From Imbricaverruca yamaguchii (Eukaryota > Arthropoda > Thecostraca > Neoverrucidae): 64,000 nt of DNA. The stretch lies in NCBI GenBank assembly GCA_034440575.1, contig JAOTOL010001623.1:2414001-2478000 (forward strand), written 5' to 3'. The notes under the pieces were generated by a model. It saw nothing but the letters and a program-made list of their open reading frames with translations, did no database searches and was not told where the DNA came from. Shown here piece after piece: positions 22,080 to 32,599 of this stretch. Every line of letters begins with the position of its first letter. Within the stretch, counting starts at the first letter, position 1. A program made the translations under genes and the position numbers.

Positions 22080-24115
22080 TACCCATGTGTATATATTTTT
22101 TGTAATAACAAAAGAAACAAACAAACAAAAAAACAGGACAAAAAAGTAAAAGATAAAAAGTCCAAACCAGCGTATATCATATGTACTCCTTGCAACGTTC
22201 ACTGAACGGCGATGACCCGACCATACCCCTATACAATCCCTATGGCACCGTCCGGACCATTAGCTCAACTCATCTCTAACTCGCCTGAATAGCCGATATC
22301 ACCGGAAGGTGGCAGGCTGGTCAAACTCACCCACACACAGCAGTTCACTACGCATCCCGTCCATTGTTTCCACCTGTTCATTTGTCTGGTGTCCTGAGAA
22401 TTCTCTACTGACTAAGCCTTTTCTTCAAGGGACTGCTATGCTCATCATAACCATTGCTGCGGCTGTGGATTGTTTTCGATTTGCTGATCAGCCCGAAGTG
22501 GACAGCTCTCCTTCGGCACAGTAGGCCCAATCGGATGTGAATTGGATGTGAAATGTCATTGGACGGCTTCACGTGTAACTCAGCTTTCATAAAGATCCTT
22601 TAAATTTTACCCCAACATATGGAAGCTCAATTGAGGACTCTGAAGTGCGTATTTCTACTCGCATGTTTGGATACCTACCGCACGCTTGCCTGTGTACGTC
22701 CTGCAAGCACAGGCGGCGGAACATTTATCTTGTTTAAGTGGCCTAAGTGATGAAACTTCAGAAAACGTGACAGTTTTCCTTAGAGAGGAGCATCGTCCCT
22801 TGGCTAGAAACGTTCTGCCGCCCGTGCATATACTGAGTACACACAGTAAAGTAGATACATACACACATCATGCGCGCACACACACACAGCACACACAGCA
22901 CACACAGCACACGCATCACACGCATGACACACAGCGCACACACACACACACAGCACACACACACAAGCGCATATATATAGCCATAACAATATAACACATA
23001 CATCATAAATTCATACACTCATACACGCACATACATACACAAGTGCATATAAATACACATCCATATGTATACATACACACACGTGCAGCGGAATTTTTCT
23101 GGTCAAGAGGTGGGAGTGGGTGGGGGCGGGGTGAGGAGGGGAGGGGGCTCGTTACCAGGGTAAAAACACATACGTAATGCTTCTTTAATTAGGCTGCTTC
23201 AGAAAAGTCCTAACATTACAGTGAGGACGTGCTTGTGTGTACGCTAATTATCGAGACATGTTTTGCTGTCCCACATAGCCTTCCCTCGCCGGGCGAGCCA
23301 GAAAATTCACTTCCACTCGGCCGGGGAGGGAGAGGGGGGAGACTTCTGATTGTTACATCCCAACTAAATTTCGATCTACCCAAGCTAGGATGAAATGAAA
23401 ACGACCGATAGAAAGTTTTATCATGGAGAGCTGAACCATATTCTACGCTTCCACCACGGCTAAGAATGAGATCACCAGAGGTCATATTAGGTCATGATTC
23501 GGACATCGACATAAATCCCGGAACGGTAGCGATTTTGACGAGCTCAGACGCAAGTGATCTGGTTCAAACGCGCTTTTTAAGACATCTGCCTTTTTCAGAA
23601 CACGGATTGCTTTTTGGGTCGCGGTGTGATTTTGGGGATACTGGATCGATTTGTTGGATCCTGGCACAATATCTTTGGGGTTATGCGTGATTATTTGAAG
23701 ACTCAAACTTAAGCATTCGGAGTCCAATGGGGATTTTTCTATCAACAATTTCAATTTTGGAACAAAAATGATAATTTTCAGGTTGAAAATTGATCTATGA
23801 CATCATATACACCTATGGTATGATAATATCGTGTATACTTAACATCATATACACCGTGGTATTAGAAGAAGCTATATACAAATATGGCACACCTAGCTAC
23901 GTTTCAGAATCTAGAGCCGATAATTAGGCTTAGCACGATCGAAGCACACCTATCAACACACAGAGGGCAAACAAAATACACTGCCAGTACACAAGTCGAA
24001 CAGCACGCCAAAATTATTGGCAGTATTTCGCGTCGCAATTCAACAGGTTCACCCCTTCCAGAAGAATCTGGGACCTGATGAACCGCTTCAGCCTGAAACG
24101 ACCACCATCAGGCTC
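22080..24115. other. Long spacer with CA-rich microsatellite at 22865-22970
   Basis: The only clear feature is an irregular CACACAGCACACACAG microsatellite at 22865-22970. A + frame at 23466-23690 contains 'DSDIDINPGT', which resembles a 2A-like motif but lacks the final Pro and has no endonuclease after it. Two related phrases ('catcatatacacc') lie at about 23800 and 23843. Confidence 0.4.
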
Positions 24116-24117
24116 CT

Positions 24118-27100
24118 TCTCCCAGCTGTTCTGCTGGTGTTAGACAGTCGCCCGGTCGTCTGATCACCTAACGCTGCTGGTGTTAGAGAGTCGCCCAGTC
24201 GTCTGATCACCTGTCGCTGCTGGTGTTAGACAGTCGCCCGGTCGTCTGATCACCTGACGCTGCTGGTGTTAGACAGTCACCAGGTCGTCTGATCACCTGT
24301 CGCTGCTGGTGTTAGACAGTCGCCCGGTTGTCTGATCACCTGTCGCTGTTGGTGTTAGACAGTCGCCCGGTCGTCTGATCACATGTCGCTGCTGGTGTTA
24401 GACAGTCGTCCGGTCGTCTGATCACCTGTCGCTGCTGGTGTTAGACAGTCGCCCAGTCGTCTGATCACCTGTCGCTGCTGGTGTTAGACAGTCGCCCGGT
24501 CGTCTGATCATCTTCTGGTCTGCTGGTGTTAGACAGTCGTCCGGTCGTCTGATCACCTTCTGGTTTGCTGGTGTTAGACAGTCGCCCGGTCGTCTGATCA
24601 CCTGTCGCTGCTGGTGTTAGACAGTCGCCCGGTCGTCTGATCACCTGACGCTCCTGGTGTTAGACAGTCGCCCGGTCGTCTGATCACCTGTCGCTGCTGG
24701 TGTTAGACAGTCGCCCGGTCGTCTGATCACCTGACGCTGCTGGTGTTAGACAGTCGCCCGGTCGTCTGATCACCTGACGCTGCTGGTGTTAGACAGTCGC
24801 CCGGTCGTCTGATCACCTGTCGCTGCTGGTGTTAGACAGTCGCCCGGTCGTCTGATCACCTGTCGCTGCTGGTGTTAGACAGTCGCCCGGTCGTCTGATC
24901 ACCTGACGCTGCTGGTGTTAGACAGTCGCCCAGTCGTCTGATCACCTGTCGCTGCTGGTGTTAGACAGTCGCCCGGTCGTCTGATCATCTTCTGGTCTGC
25001 TGGTGTTAGACAGTCGTCCGGTCGTCTGATCACCTTCTGGTTTGCTGGTGTTAGACAGTCGCCCGGTCGTCTGATCACCTGACGCTGCTGGTGTTAGACA
25101 GTCACCAGGTCGTCTGATCACCTTCTGGTCTGCTGGTGCTGCTGCTGGACAGTCGGCCGGTCGTCTGATCACGTGACGCTCCTGGTGTTAGACAGTCGGC
25201 CGGTCGTCTGATCACCTGTCGCTGCTGGTATTAGACAGTCGCCCGGTCGTTTGATCACCTGACGCTGCTGGTGTTAGACAGTCGCCCGGTCGTCTGATCA
25301 CCTGACGCTGCTGGTGTTAGACAGTCACCCGGTCGTCTGATCACCTTCTGGTCTGCTGGTGCTGCTGCTGGACAGTCGGCCGGTCGTCTGATCACCTGAC
25401 GCTGCTGGTGTTAGACAGTCGGCCGGTCGTCTGATCACCTGTCGCTGCTGGTATTAGACAGTCGCCCGGTCGTTTGATCACCTGACGCTGCTGGTGTTAG
25501 ACAGTCGCCCGGTCGTCTGATCACCTGTCGCTGCTGGTGTTAGACAGTCGCCCGGTCGTCTGATCACCTGACGCTGCTGGTGTTAGACAGTCGCCCGGTC
25601 GTCTGATCACCTGACGCTGCTGGTGTTAGACAGTCGCCCGGTCGTCTGATCACCTGTCGCTGCTGGTGTTAGACAGTCGCCCGGTCGTCTGATCACCTGT
25701 CGCTGCTGGTGTTAGACAGTCGCCCGGTCGTCTGATCACCTGTCGCTGCTGGTGTTAGACAGTGGCCCGGTCGTCTGATCACCTGTCGCTGCTGGTGTTA
25801 GACAGTCGCCCGGTCGTCTGATCACCTGTCGCTGCTGGTGTTAGACAGTCGCCCGGTCGTCTGATCACCTGTCGCTGCTGGTGTTAGACAGTCGCCCGGT
25901 CGTCTGATCACCTGACGCTGCTGGTGTTAGACAGTCGGCCGGTCGTCTGATCACTGCGCTGCTGGTGTTAGACAGTCGCCCGGTCGTCTGATCACCTGTC
26001 GCTGCTGGTGTTAGACAGTCGCCCGGTCGTCTGATCACCTGTCGCTGCTGGTGTTAGACAGTCGCCCGGTCGTCTGATCACCTGACGCTGCTGGTGTTAG
26101 ACAGTCACCAGGTCGTCTGATCACCTGTCGCTGCTGGTGTTAGACAGTCGCCCGGTCGTCGTTCTGATCACCTGTCGCTGCTGGTGTTAGACAGTCGCCC
26201 GGTCGTCTGATCACCTGTCGCTGCTGGTGTTAGACAGTCGCCAGGTCGTCTGATCACCTGTCGCTGCTGGTGTTAGACAGTGGCCCGGTCGTCTGATCAC
26301 CTGTCGCTGCTGGTGTTAGACAGTGGCCCGGTCGTCTGATCACCTGTCGCTGTGGTGTTAGACAGTCCCCCGCCCTGATCACCTGTCGCTGCTGGTGTTG
26401 CGTGATAGTCAGTGGCCCGGTGTCGTCTGATCACCTGACGCTGCTGGTGTTAGACAGTCGTCCGGTCGTCTGATCACCTGTCGCTGCTGGTGTTAGACAG
26501 TCGCCCGGTCGTCTGATCACCTGTCGCTGCTGGTGTTAGACAGTCGCCCGGTCGTCTGATCACCTGTCGCTGCTGGTGTTAGACAGTCGCCCGGTCGTCT
26601 GATCACCTGTCGCTGCTGGTGTTAGACAGTCGCCCGGTTGTCTGATCACCTGTGGCTGGTGTTAGACAGTCGCCCGGTCGTCTGATCACCTGTCGCTGCT
26701 GGTGTTAGAAGTGGTCGTCTGTCACCTGTCTGCTGGTGTTAGACAGTCGGCCCGGTTGTCTGATCACCTGTCGCTGCTGGTGTTAGACAGTCGCCCGGTC
26801 GTCTGATCACCTGACGCTGCTGGTGTTAGACAGTCGCCCGGTCGTCTGATCACCTGTCGCTGCTGGTGTTAGACAGTCGCCCGGTCGTCTGATCACCTGT
26901 CGCTGCTGGTGTTAGACAGTCGCCCGGTCGTCTGATCACCTGTCGCTGCTGGTGTTAGACAGTCGCCCGGTCGTCTGATCACCTGTCGCTGCTGGTGTTA
27001 GACAGTCGCCCGGTCGTCTGATCACCTGCCGCTGCTGGTGTTAGACAGTGGCCCGGTCGTCTGATCACCTGTCGCTGCTGGTGTTAGACAGTCGCCCGGT

Positions 27101-28262
27101 CGTCTGCGGTCGTCTGATCACCTGTCGCTGCTGGTGTTAGACAGTGGCCCGGTCGTCTGATCACCTGTCGCTGCTGGTGTTAGACAGTCGCCCGGTCGTC
27201 TGATCACCTGACGCTGCTGGTGTTAGACAGTCGCCCGGTCGTCTGATCACCTGTCGCTGCTGGTGTTAGACAGTGGCCCGGTCGTCTGATCACCTGCGCT
27301 GTGGTGTCAGTGTCTGATCACCTGACGCTGCTGGTGTTAGACAGTCGGCCGGTCGTCTGATCACCTGTCGCTGCTGGTGTTAGACAGTCGCCCGGTCGTC
27401 TGATCACCTGACGCTGCTGGTGTTAGACAGTCGGCCGGTCGTCTGATCACCTGTCGCTGCTGGTGTTAGACAGTCGCCCGGTCGTCTGATCACCTGACGC
27501 TGCTGGTGTTAGACAGTCGGCCGGTCGTCTGATCACTGTCGCTGCTGGTGTTAGACAGTCGCCGGTCGTCTGATCACCTGTCGCTGCTGGTGTTAGACAG
27601 TCGCCCGGTCGTCTGATCACCTGCCGCTGCTGGTGTTAGACAGTCGCCCGGTCGTCTGATCACCTGCCGCTGCTGGTGTTAGACAGTCGCCCGGTCGTCT
27701 GATCACCTGTCGCTGCTGGTGTTAGACAGTCGCCAGGTCGTCTGATCACCTGACGCTGCTGGTGTTAGACAGTGGCCCGGTCGTCTGATCACCTGACGCT
27801 CCTGGTGTTAGACAGTCGGCCGGTCGTCTGATCACCTGCCGCTGCTGGTGTTAGACAGTCGGCCGGTCGTCTGATCACCTGTCGCTGCTGGTGTTAGACA
27901 GTCGGCCGGTCGTCTGATCACCTGTCGCTGCTGGTGTTAGACAGTCGCCCGATCGTCTGATCACCTGCCGCTGCTGATGTTAGACAGTCACCAGGTCGTC
28001 TGATCATCTTCTGGTCTGCTGGTGCTGCTGCTGGACAGTCGGCCGGTCGTCTGATCACCTGTCGCTGCTGGTGTTAGACAGTCGGCCGGTCGTCTGATCA
28101 CCTGCCGCTGCTGGTGTTAGACAGTCGCCCGATCGTCTGATCACCTGCCGCTGCTGATGTTAGACAGTCGGCCGGTCGTCTGATCACCTGTCGTTGCTGG
28201 TGTTAAACAGTCACCAGGTCGTCTGATCACCTTCTGGTCTGCTGGTGTTAAGACAGCCGCCA
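24118..28262. repeat. Satellite/minisatellite array, 43-bp unit, about 96 copies
   Basis: The unit is 'ctgctggtgttagacagtcg' followed by 'cccggtcgtctgatcacctgtcg'. Period 43 is confirmed by successive TGATCA sites at 24247 and 24290. Each unit carries the palindrome TGATCA. Variable positions include CCCGG/GCCGG/TCCGG/ACCAGG and CTGTCG/CTGACG/CTTCTGGTCTG. Variant blocks recur at 24508 and 24985, and 'ctgctgctggacagtcggcc' recurs near 25136, 25361 and 28023, showing block duplication. Units with ragged deletions occur at about 26340-26420, 26700-26740 and 27290-27320. The array is not coding. Confidence 0.97.
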
Positions 28263-28544
28263 GACCTTCCTACCACCATCATGTTTAATTACCTTAACAT
28301 CGACCTGGACCCTCGTGCGCCGTCCCGCCAGATCCAGTCGCCGGCTGTTGAGAGTCGGCTGGACGGACGACCACAGATGCAGCTGTGTCGGGCTGCTGGT
28401 GGCAGACTGTCTTGAAGTGAGAAACCTCCCTAAAATAGATCCCGGAACAGTGCGACCACGTGTGCGTGACAGTGGATGCGGGAATGCTGCAGTTCAAGCT
28501 CCAGCTGGCTCAGGTCGGCAGTCAGCTGATTGTCTGCCGCAGAC
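28263..28544. other. Spacer between two arrays
   Basis: No recognisable gene. Its right edge and the sequence after the next array (29560-29640) share phrases such as 'cagtcagctgattgtctgccg' in altered form, so the two edges may be diverged copies of the array flank. Confidence 0.3.
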
Positions 28545-29548
28545 GGTGGGCGGTACACAGAGACGCAGACGGTGGGCGGTACACAGAGACACAGACGGTG
28601 GGCAGTACACAGAGACGCAGACAGTGGGCGGTATACAGAGGCGCAGACGGTGGGCGGTACATAGACGCAGACGGTGGGCGGTACACAGAGACGCAGACGG
28701 TGGGCGGTACACAGAGACACAGACGGTGGGCGGTACACAGAGATGCAGACGGTGGGCAGCACACAGAGACGCAGACGGTGGGCGGTATACAGAGACACAG
28801 ACGGTGGGCGGTACACAAAGACGCAGACGGTGGGCGGTACAGAGACACAGACGGTGGGCGGTACACAGAGACACAGACGGTGGACGGTACACAGAGACAC
28901 AGACGGTGGGCGGTACAGAGACGCAGGTGGTGGGCGGTACAGAGACGCAGACGGTGGGCGGTACAAAGACGCAGACGGTGGGCGGTACACAGAGACGCAG
29001 ACGGTGGGCGGTACAGAGACGCAGACGGTGGGCGGTACAGAGACACAGACGGTGGGCGGTACACAGAGACGCAGACGGTGGGCGGCACACAGAGACGCAG
29101 ACGGTGGGCGGTACACAGAGACGCAGACGGTGGGCGGTACAGAGACGCAGACGGTGGGCGGTACACAAAGACGCAGATGGTGGGCGGCACACAGAGACGC
29201 AGACGGTGGGCGGTACACAGAGACGCAGACGGTGGGCGGTACACAAAGACGCAGACGGTGGGCGGTACAGAGACGCAGACGGTGGGCGGTACACAGAGAC
29301 GCAGATGGTGGGCGGTACAAAGACACAGACGGTGGGCGGTACACAGAGACGCAGACGGTGGGCGGTACAGAGACGCAGACGGTGGGTGGTACACAAAGAC
29401 GCAGACGGTGGGCGGCACACAAAGACGCAGGCGGTGGGCGGTACAGAGACGCAGACGGTGGGCGGCACACAAAGACGCAGGCGGTGGGCGGTACAGAGGC
29501 GCAGACGGTGGGCGGTACATAGACGCAGACGGTGGGCGGTACACGGAC
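28545..29548. repeat. Minisatellite, 26-bp unit with 24- and 22-bp variants
   Basis: About 40 units of 'gtacacagagacgcagacgg' followed by 'tgggcg', mixed with units that lack CA ('gtacagagac'). All six frames stay open for long distances (up to 429 codons), which reflects the absence of stop triplets in the unit, not a gene. Confidence 0.96.
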
Positions 29549-31265
29549 CACAACACCACGCCCCTGTGCCGGCCGTCTGCGGCAGGCGCTCAGCTGACTG
29601 CTGACCTGAGTCAGCCGCAACACGAGTTACAGCACGGCTGACGTCCATTAGCCCCATGCTAGGATTGAAAAAAAATGGTATCTTTCATGCCTGCCCTTTT
29701 GGTTCCTACACATGAAGCCAAATGATGCTGGTATTTGCCTGTCCATATGTTGCTTCTACGGGCTGGCTCATGTAGTGCTGATATTGGTCAGCCCTTGCGG
29801 TGATGATATGAGGCTCGCCCATGCGGTGCTGACATGGGTCAGCTCATGTGCTACTGATATGAGGCTGGCCGATGCGACACTGATATGAGGCTCGCCATTG
29901 CGGTGCTGATATGAGGCCGGTCGATACGGCGCTGATATAGTTCTGGCTGTCTACCCAGGCTATCCCGCTCGTCAGCCGGCTCGGGCTCGGGCTCGGGCGG
30001 ATCCCGCCCTGGGGCGCCATTGTATTCCCGGAGGGGGCACCACCGGCTGACAGACTCGCTGAGCGGGGCGGGGGTTGTCAGTAGAGGGGAGTGGATGATT
30101 GATTAGCATCCGCTCCACGCAGTAGTCGCAATTAACTTGATCCTCTCGTCGGCAGCACTGGTAGGACGTAGGCTCTAACCGTAGGCTCCGTAACTGCGCG
30201 TCACGTCAAAGTGGCGCTGTCTGCGGAGTCAGCATGCCTCACGGTGGTGGACATGACGAGGTCCTAGCAACTTTAATTGCTCCATGTTCAGTGTGCTACT
30301 ACGAATTTAAGTGCCGAGGCCGAGGTGGCTGTTTCCCCTTCCTACAAGTCACTAATATACTTCACTGAGAAACCTGATCGACGTTATTCAAAATATTTAT
30401 AGATGTCGAGAATCATTTCCAACAAACATGGCAGTAAATTGGGTACTGGTATGTTGTGCTTTTAATATTGCTTAGCAGGGTATTTACAAAGCAACACTTA
30501 CGATGCACAAATGACATGAAACGTAAAGGTTCCATCTAAAAAAGTCGGCGAGTCATGCTTTGCCAGTGGTAGACTGGGCTATAATTATTCCGTTGTCAAT
30601 CCAGTGCTCCATTAAAAAAAATTACCGAGTGAGGAAAAAAACGACAAACCGCAGTAAAATATTTGGCAAACCGCAACGAATTGGGATCACATAATGCCTT
30701 CCCTCGGCCGGGAAGATGTCTGCACATCCTGTCGTTTTTTTTTCCCACCGATAGCCGTTAATCGGGAGCGCACAACTCGCTCCAATTTGCATGTTCATTC
30801 TTCCATCCATATCGTATGTTCCATCAAAATGTAATCACACATTGTAAAAAAAAGTGTAGCACCTGTGAGGTGTTTCCAGCTGTCAAAAAACCACTATCCA
30901 TACGAAGTTTTTCAAACCTCGCATTCGGTACTTTTGCCGATTACCTCACTATACCTACTTTCTGAGCACTCATGTGATTTCACACCCGGGTACTTTTCAA
31001 GGTGAAAGGTGCTTTTAAAAACACCCTTCTGGGTACTTGCATAGAGGTGTACTGGTACTTACGCTTACCGTATGGGGCGGCTGTCAAAAACCACTACCCA
31101 TATAGTGCTAAACCGAAAGGTACTTACTTTAGCACCTATGGTTAGCATGCATTTCCCACGCCGTGGGCTCATTTACTCCCCGCGAAACTCGCGAAAACCG
31201 TCTCTCTGGGTGTAAAACAAGTAAAAATGCAACGCGAATATATATTCGCCTTCTCAAACACACAC
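29549..31265. other. Spacer with degenerate repeats at 29720-29945
   Basis: Five to six loose units of 'gctgatatgaggctcgccca' type lie at 29770-29945. The phrase 'tgtcaaaaaccactaYccat' occurs at about 30883 and 31083. No gene is recognised. Confidence 0.4.
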
Positions 31266-31310
31266 ATTAAACCACCGGCCGTGGCGCGAATCCACCACAC
31301 GGTGTGTGTG

Positions 31311-31395
31311 GTGGAATCCACCACACGGTGTGTGCCTCAACGACAACCCGTCATCTACGTGAGATGAGGCAAATCTGAGTTACACTTCAGATATA
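31311..31395. repeat. Interspersed repeat, copy 1 left part (interrupted by MITE)
   Basis: The stretch 'tgtgcctcaacgacaacccg' followed by 'tcatctacgtgagatgaggc' matches 32107-32167. After the MITE, copy 1 continues at 31799 with 'aaaaactcaagacctcgg', matching 32168 onward. Confidence 0.85.
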
Positions 31396-31798
31396 CAGGG
31401 TGTTTCACAATTATTGAAATAAAGTAGCGGCCTTTCAGATCGTCACTAATGGCTTTATTCTCTTTCTCTTTTCAGATTATTGCTGGGCAATAGTTAGCAT
31501 TTTTATATATTGAACAAAATATAGTGAAGTCATGTCCTGGACGATGGAGCGGAAGATCCTTTGTGTGAAGATATATACGAAACTAAGTCTTTCAACCCTG
31601 TGACACAGGAGTTTCGTATATGTCTTCAAACAAAAGATCTTCTGCTCCATTGTCCCGGGCATGACTTCACTATATTTTGTTCAATATATCAAAATGTTAA
31701 GTATTTCCCAGCAATAATGTGAAAAGAGAAAGAGAATAAAGTCATTAGTGACGATCTGAAAGGCCGCTACTTTGTTTCAACAATTGCTAAACACCATG
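31396..31798. mobile_element. Mariner-type MITE (foldback) with TA target duplication
   Basis: The 403-bp segment is one long imperfect inverted repeat. The left arm begins 'cagggtgtttcacaattatt' and the reverse complement of the right end begins 'catggtgtttagcaattgtt'. The arms meet at a small loop near 31590-31615. Both ends are flanked by TA (31394-31395 and 31799-31800), as Tc1/mariner elements require. It has no coding capacity, so it would be moved by a transposase elsewhere. A related unoccupied site at about 32167 supports the boundaries. Confidence 0.9.
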
Positions 31799-31800
31799 TA

Positions 31801-32230
31801 AAAAACTCAAGACCTCGGAATTGGTCTTTAAAAAGCGAACGTTTGTCAAAGACCGCTCAGCATTCTCAGCACAAGTGAAAAACGCTAAGCCTAAACGGTC
31901 AAAAACTTATCCGAACCCGGCGGCGGAAGGCCACACAACCATCGGCGATGATGCACATGAGGCAAATCCTGCCTTACAAAAACACCACTAGTGACTAGCA
32001 CAGTCTCTCCACGAACAGCTGATGAACTGAAGTGGGCTGATGCCATATCAGCTGATAGGGAGGGCGTCGAATCCGCCACGCGAGCCGGCCGCACCCGACC
32101 TCAGCAGTGTACCTCAAACGACTACAAGTCATCTACGCGAGATCAGGCCTGAGCCACACTGCAGAGATAAAAACTCAAGACCACGGATTTGGTCTTTTAA
32201 AAGCTAATGCTGTTAACGCTGAGCACAAAC
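31801..32230. repeat. Interspersed repeat: copy 1 right part, and second, uninterrupted copy at about 32065-32230
   Basis: 31801-31870 is the right part of copy 1. The second copy (32107-32230) carries both halves joined: 'acctcaaacgactacaagtc', 'atctacgcgagatcaggc' and then directly 'aaaactcaagaccacgg'. The family is unknown. Confidence 0.8.
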
Positions 32231-32239
32231 GATAACAAA

Positions 32240-32590
32240 TTAGTGCAATTTTCCGAGAACCTGGGCAACATCTTTGTGTCTTCTTTGGGAAGAACTGCAC
32301 TGTGGCCCTACATCTTGCTGCTCATCTCCAACACAATCTGCGACTACCACTCCATCATTCGGATTTTCACTTTGACCCACACTGCATGATGTTTCGAAGC
32401 ATTGGTTATGCTTTTGCTTAACATGCCTTTTCCAATTTCTTCCTGAAGATAGAAGCTGATTGCAATATGTGCAAGGGAATCTTGAATTATTGTTCTCAAC
32501 AAAATGGCGTTGCAGGTGTTTTGCAATATCGAAGTATTGTAATGGGAAAATTGGCATGTGTTACATCGATGTTTTATTGTATTCTGAAAC
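32240..32590 (-). pseudogene. C2H2 zinc-finger fragment (two fingers, frameshifted)
   Basis: The minus-strand frame 32240-32557 contains a complete C2H2 finger, 'FPCTYCNQLLSSGRNWKRH' followed by 'VKQKH' (C-x2-C-x12-H-x4-H). Just upstream, 'HRCNTCQFSHY' lies in a second frame and 'FDIAKHLQRHF' in the first. Joined across a small shift they would form another finger, so the frame is probably broken there. Two fingers in a row suggest nucleic-acid binding. After the fingers comes an acidic, Gln/Ser-rich tail and a stop at 32238-32240. It could be an exon of a host gene with a natural frame change, a pseudogene, or part of a transposon. Confidence 0.55.
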
Positions 32591-32599
32591 AAATGGAAT

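Noticed and set aside
23466..23690. 2A-like motif 'DSDIDINPGT'
   Set aside because: The final Pro needed for the motif is absent and no endonuclease or RT follows. Probably chance.
24070..24105. Hammerhead-ribozyme-like words CTGATGA ... GAAAC
   Set aside because: The intervening bases do not form a convincing stem II and I could not find stems I and III.
24118..28262. CRISPR-like look of regular repeats
   Set aside because: Units are contiguous without unique spacers, and the context is clearly eukaryotic.
28315..29657. Open frames up to 429 codons on both strands
   Set aside because: Five overlapping frames over the same 24/26-bp array; simple repeated composition and no domain.
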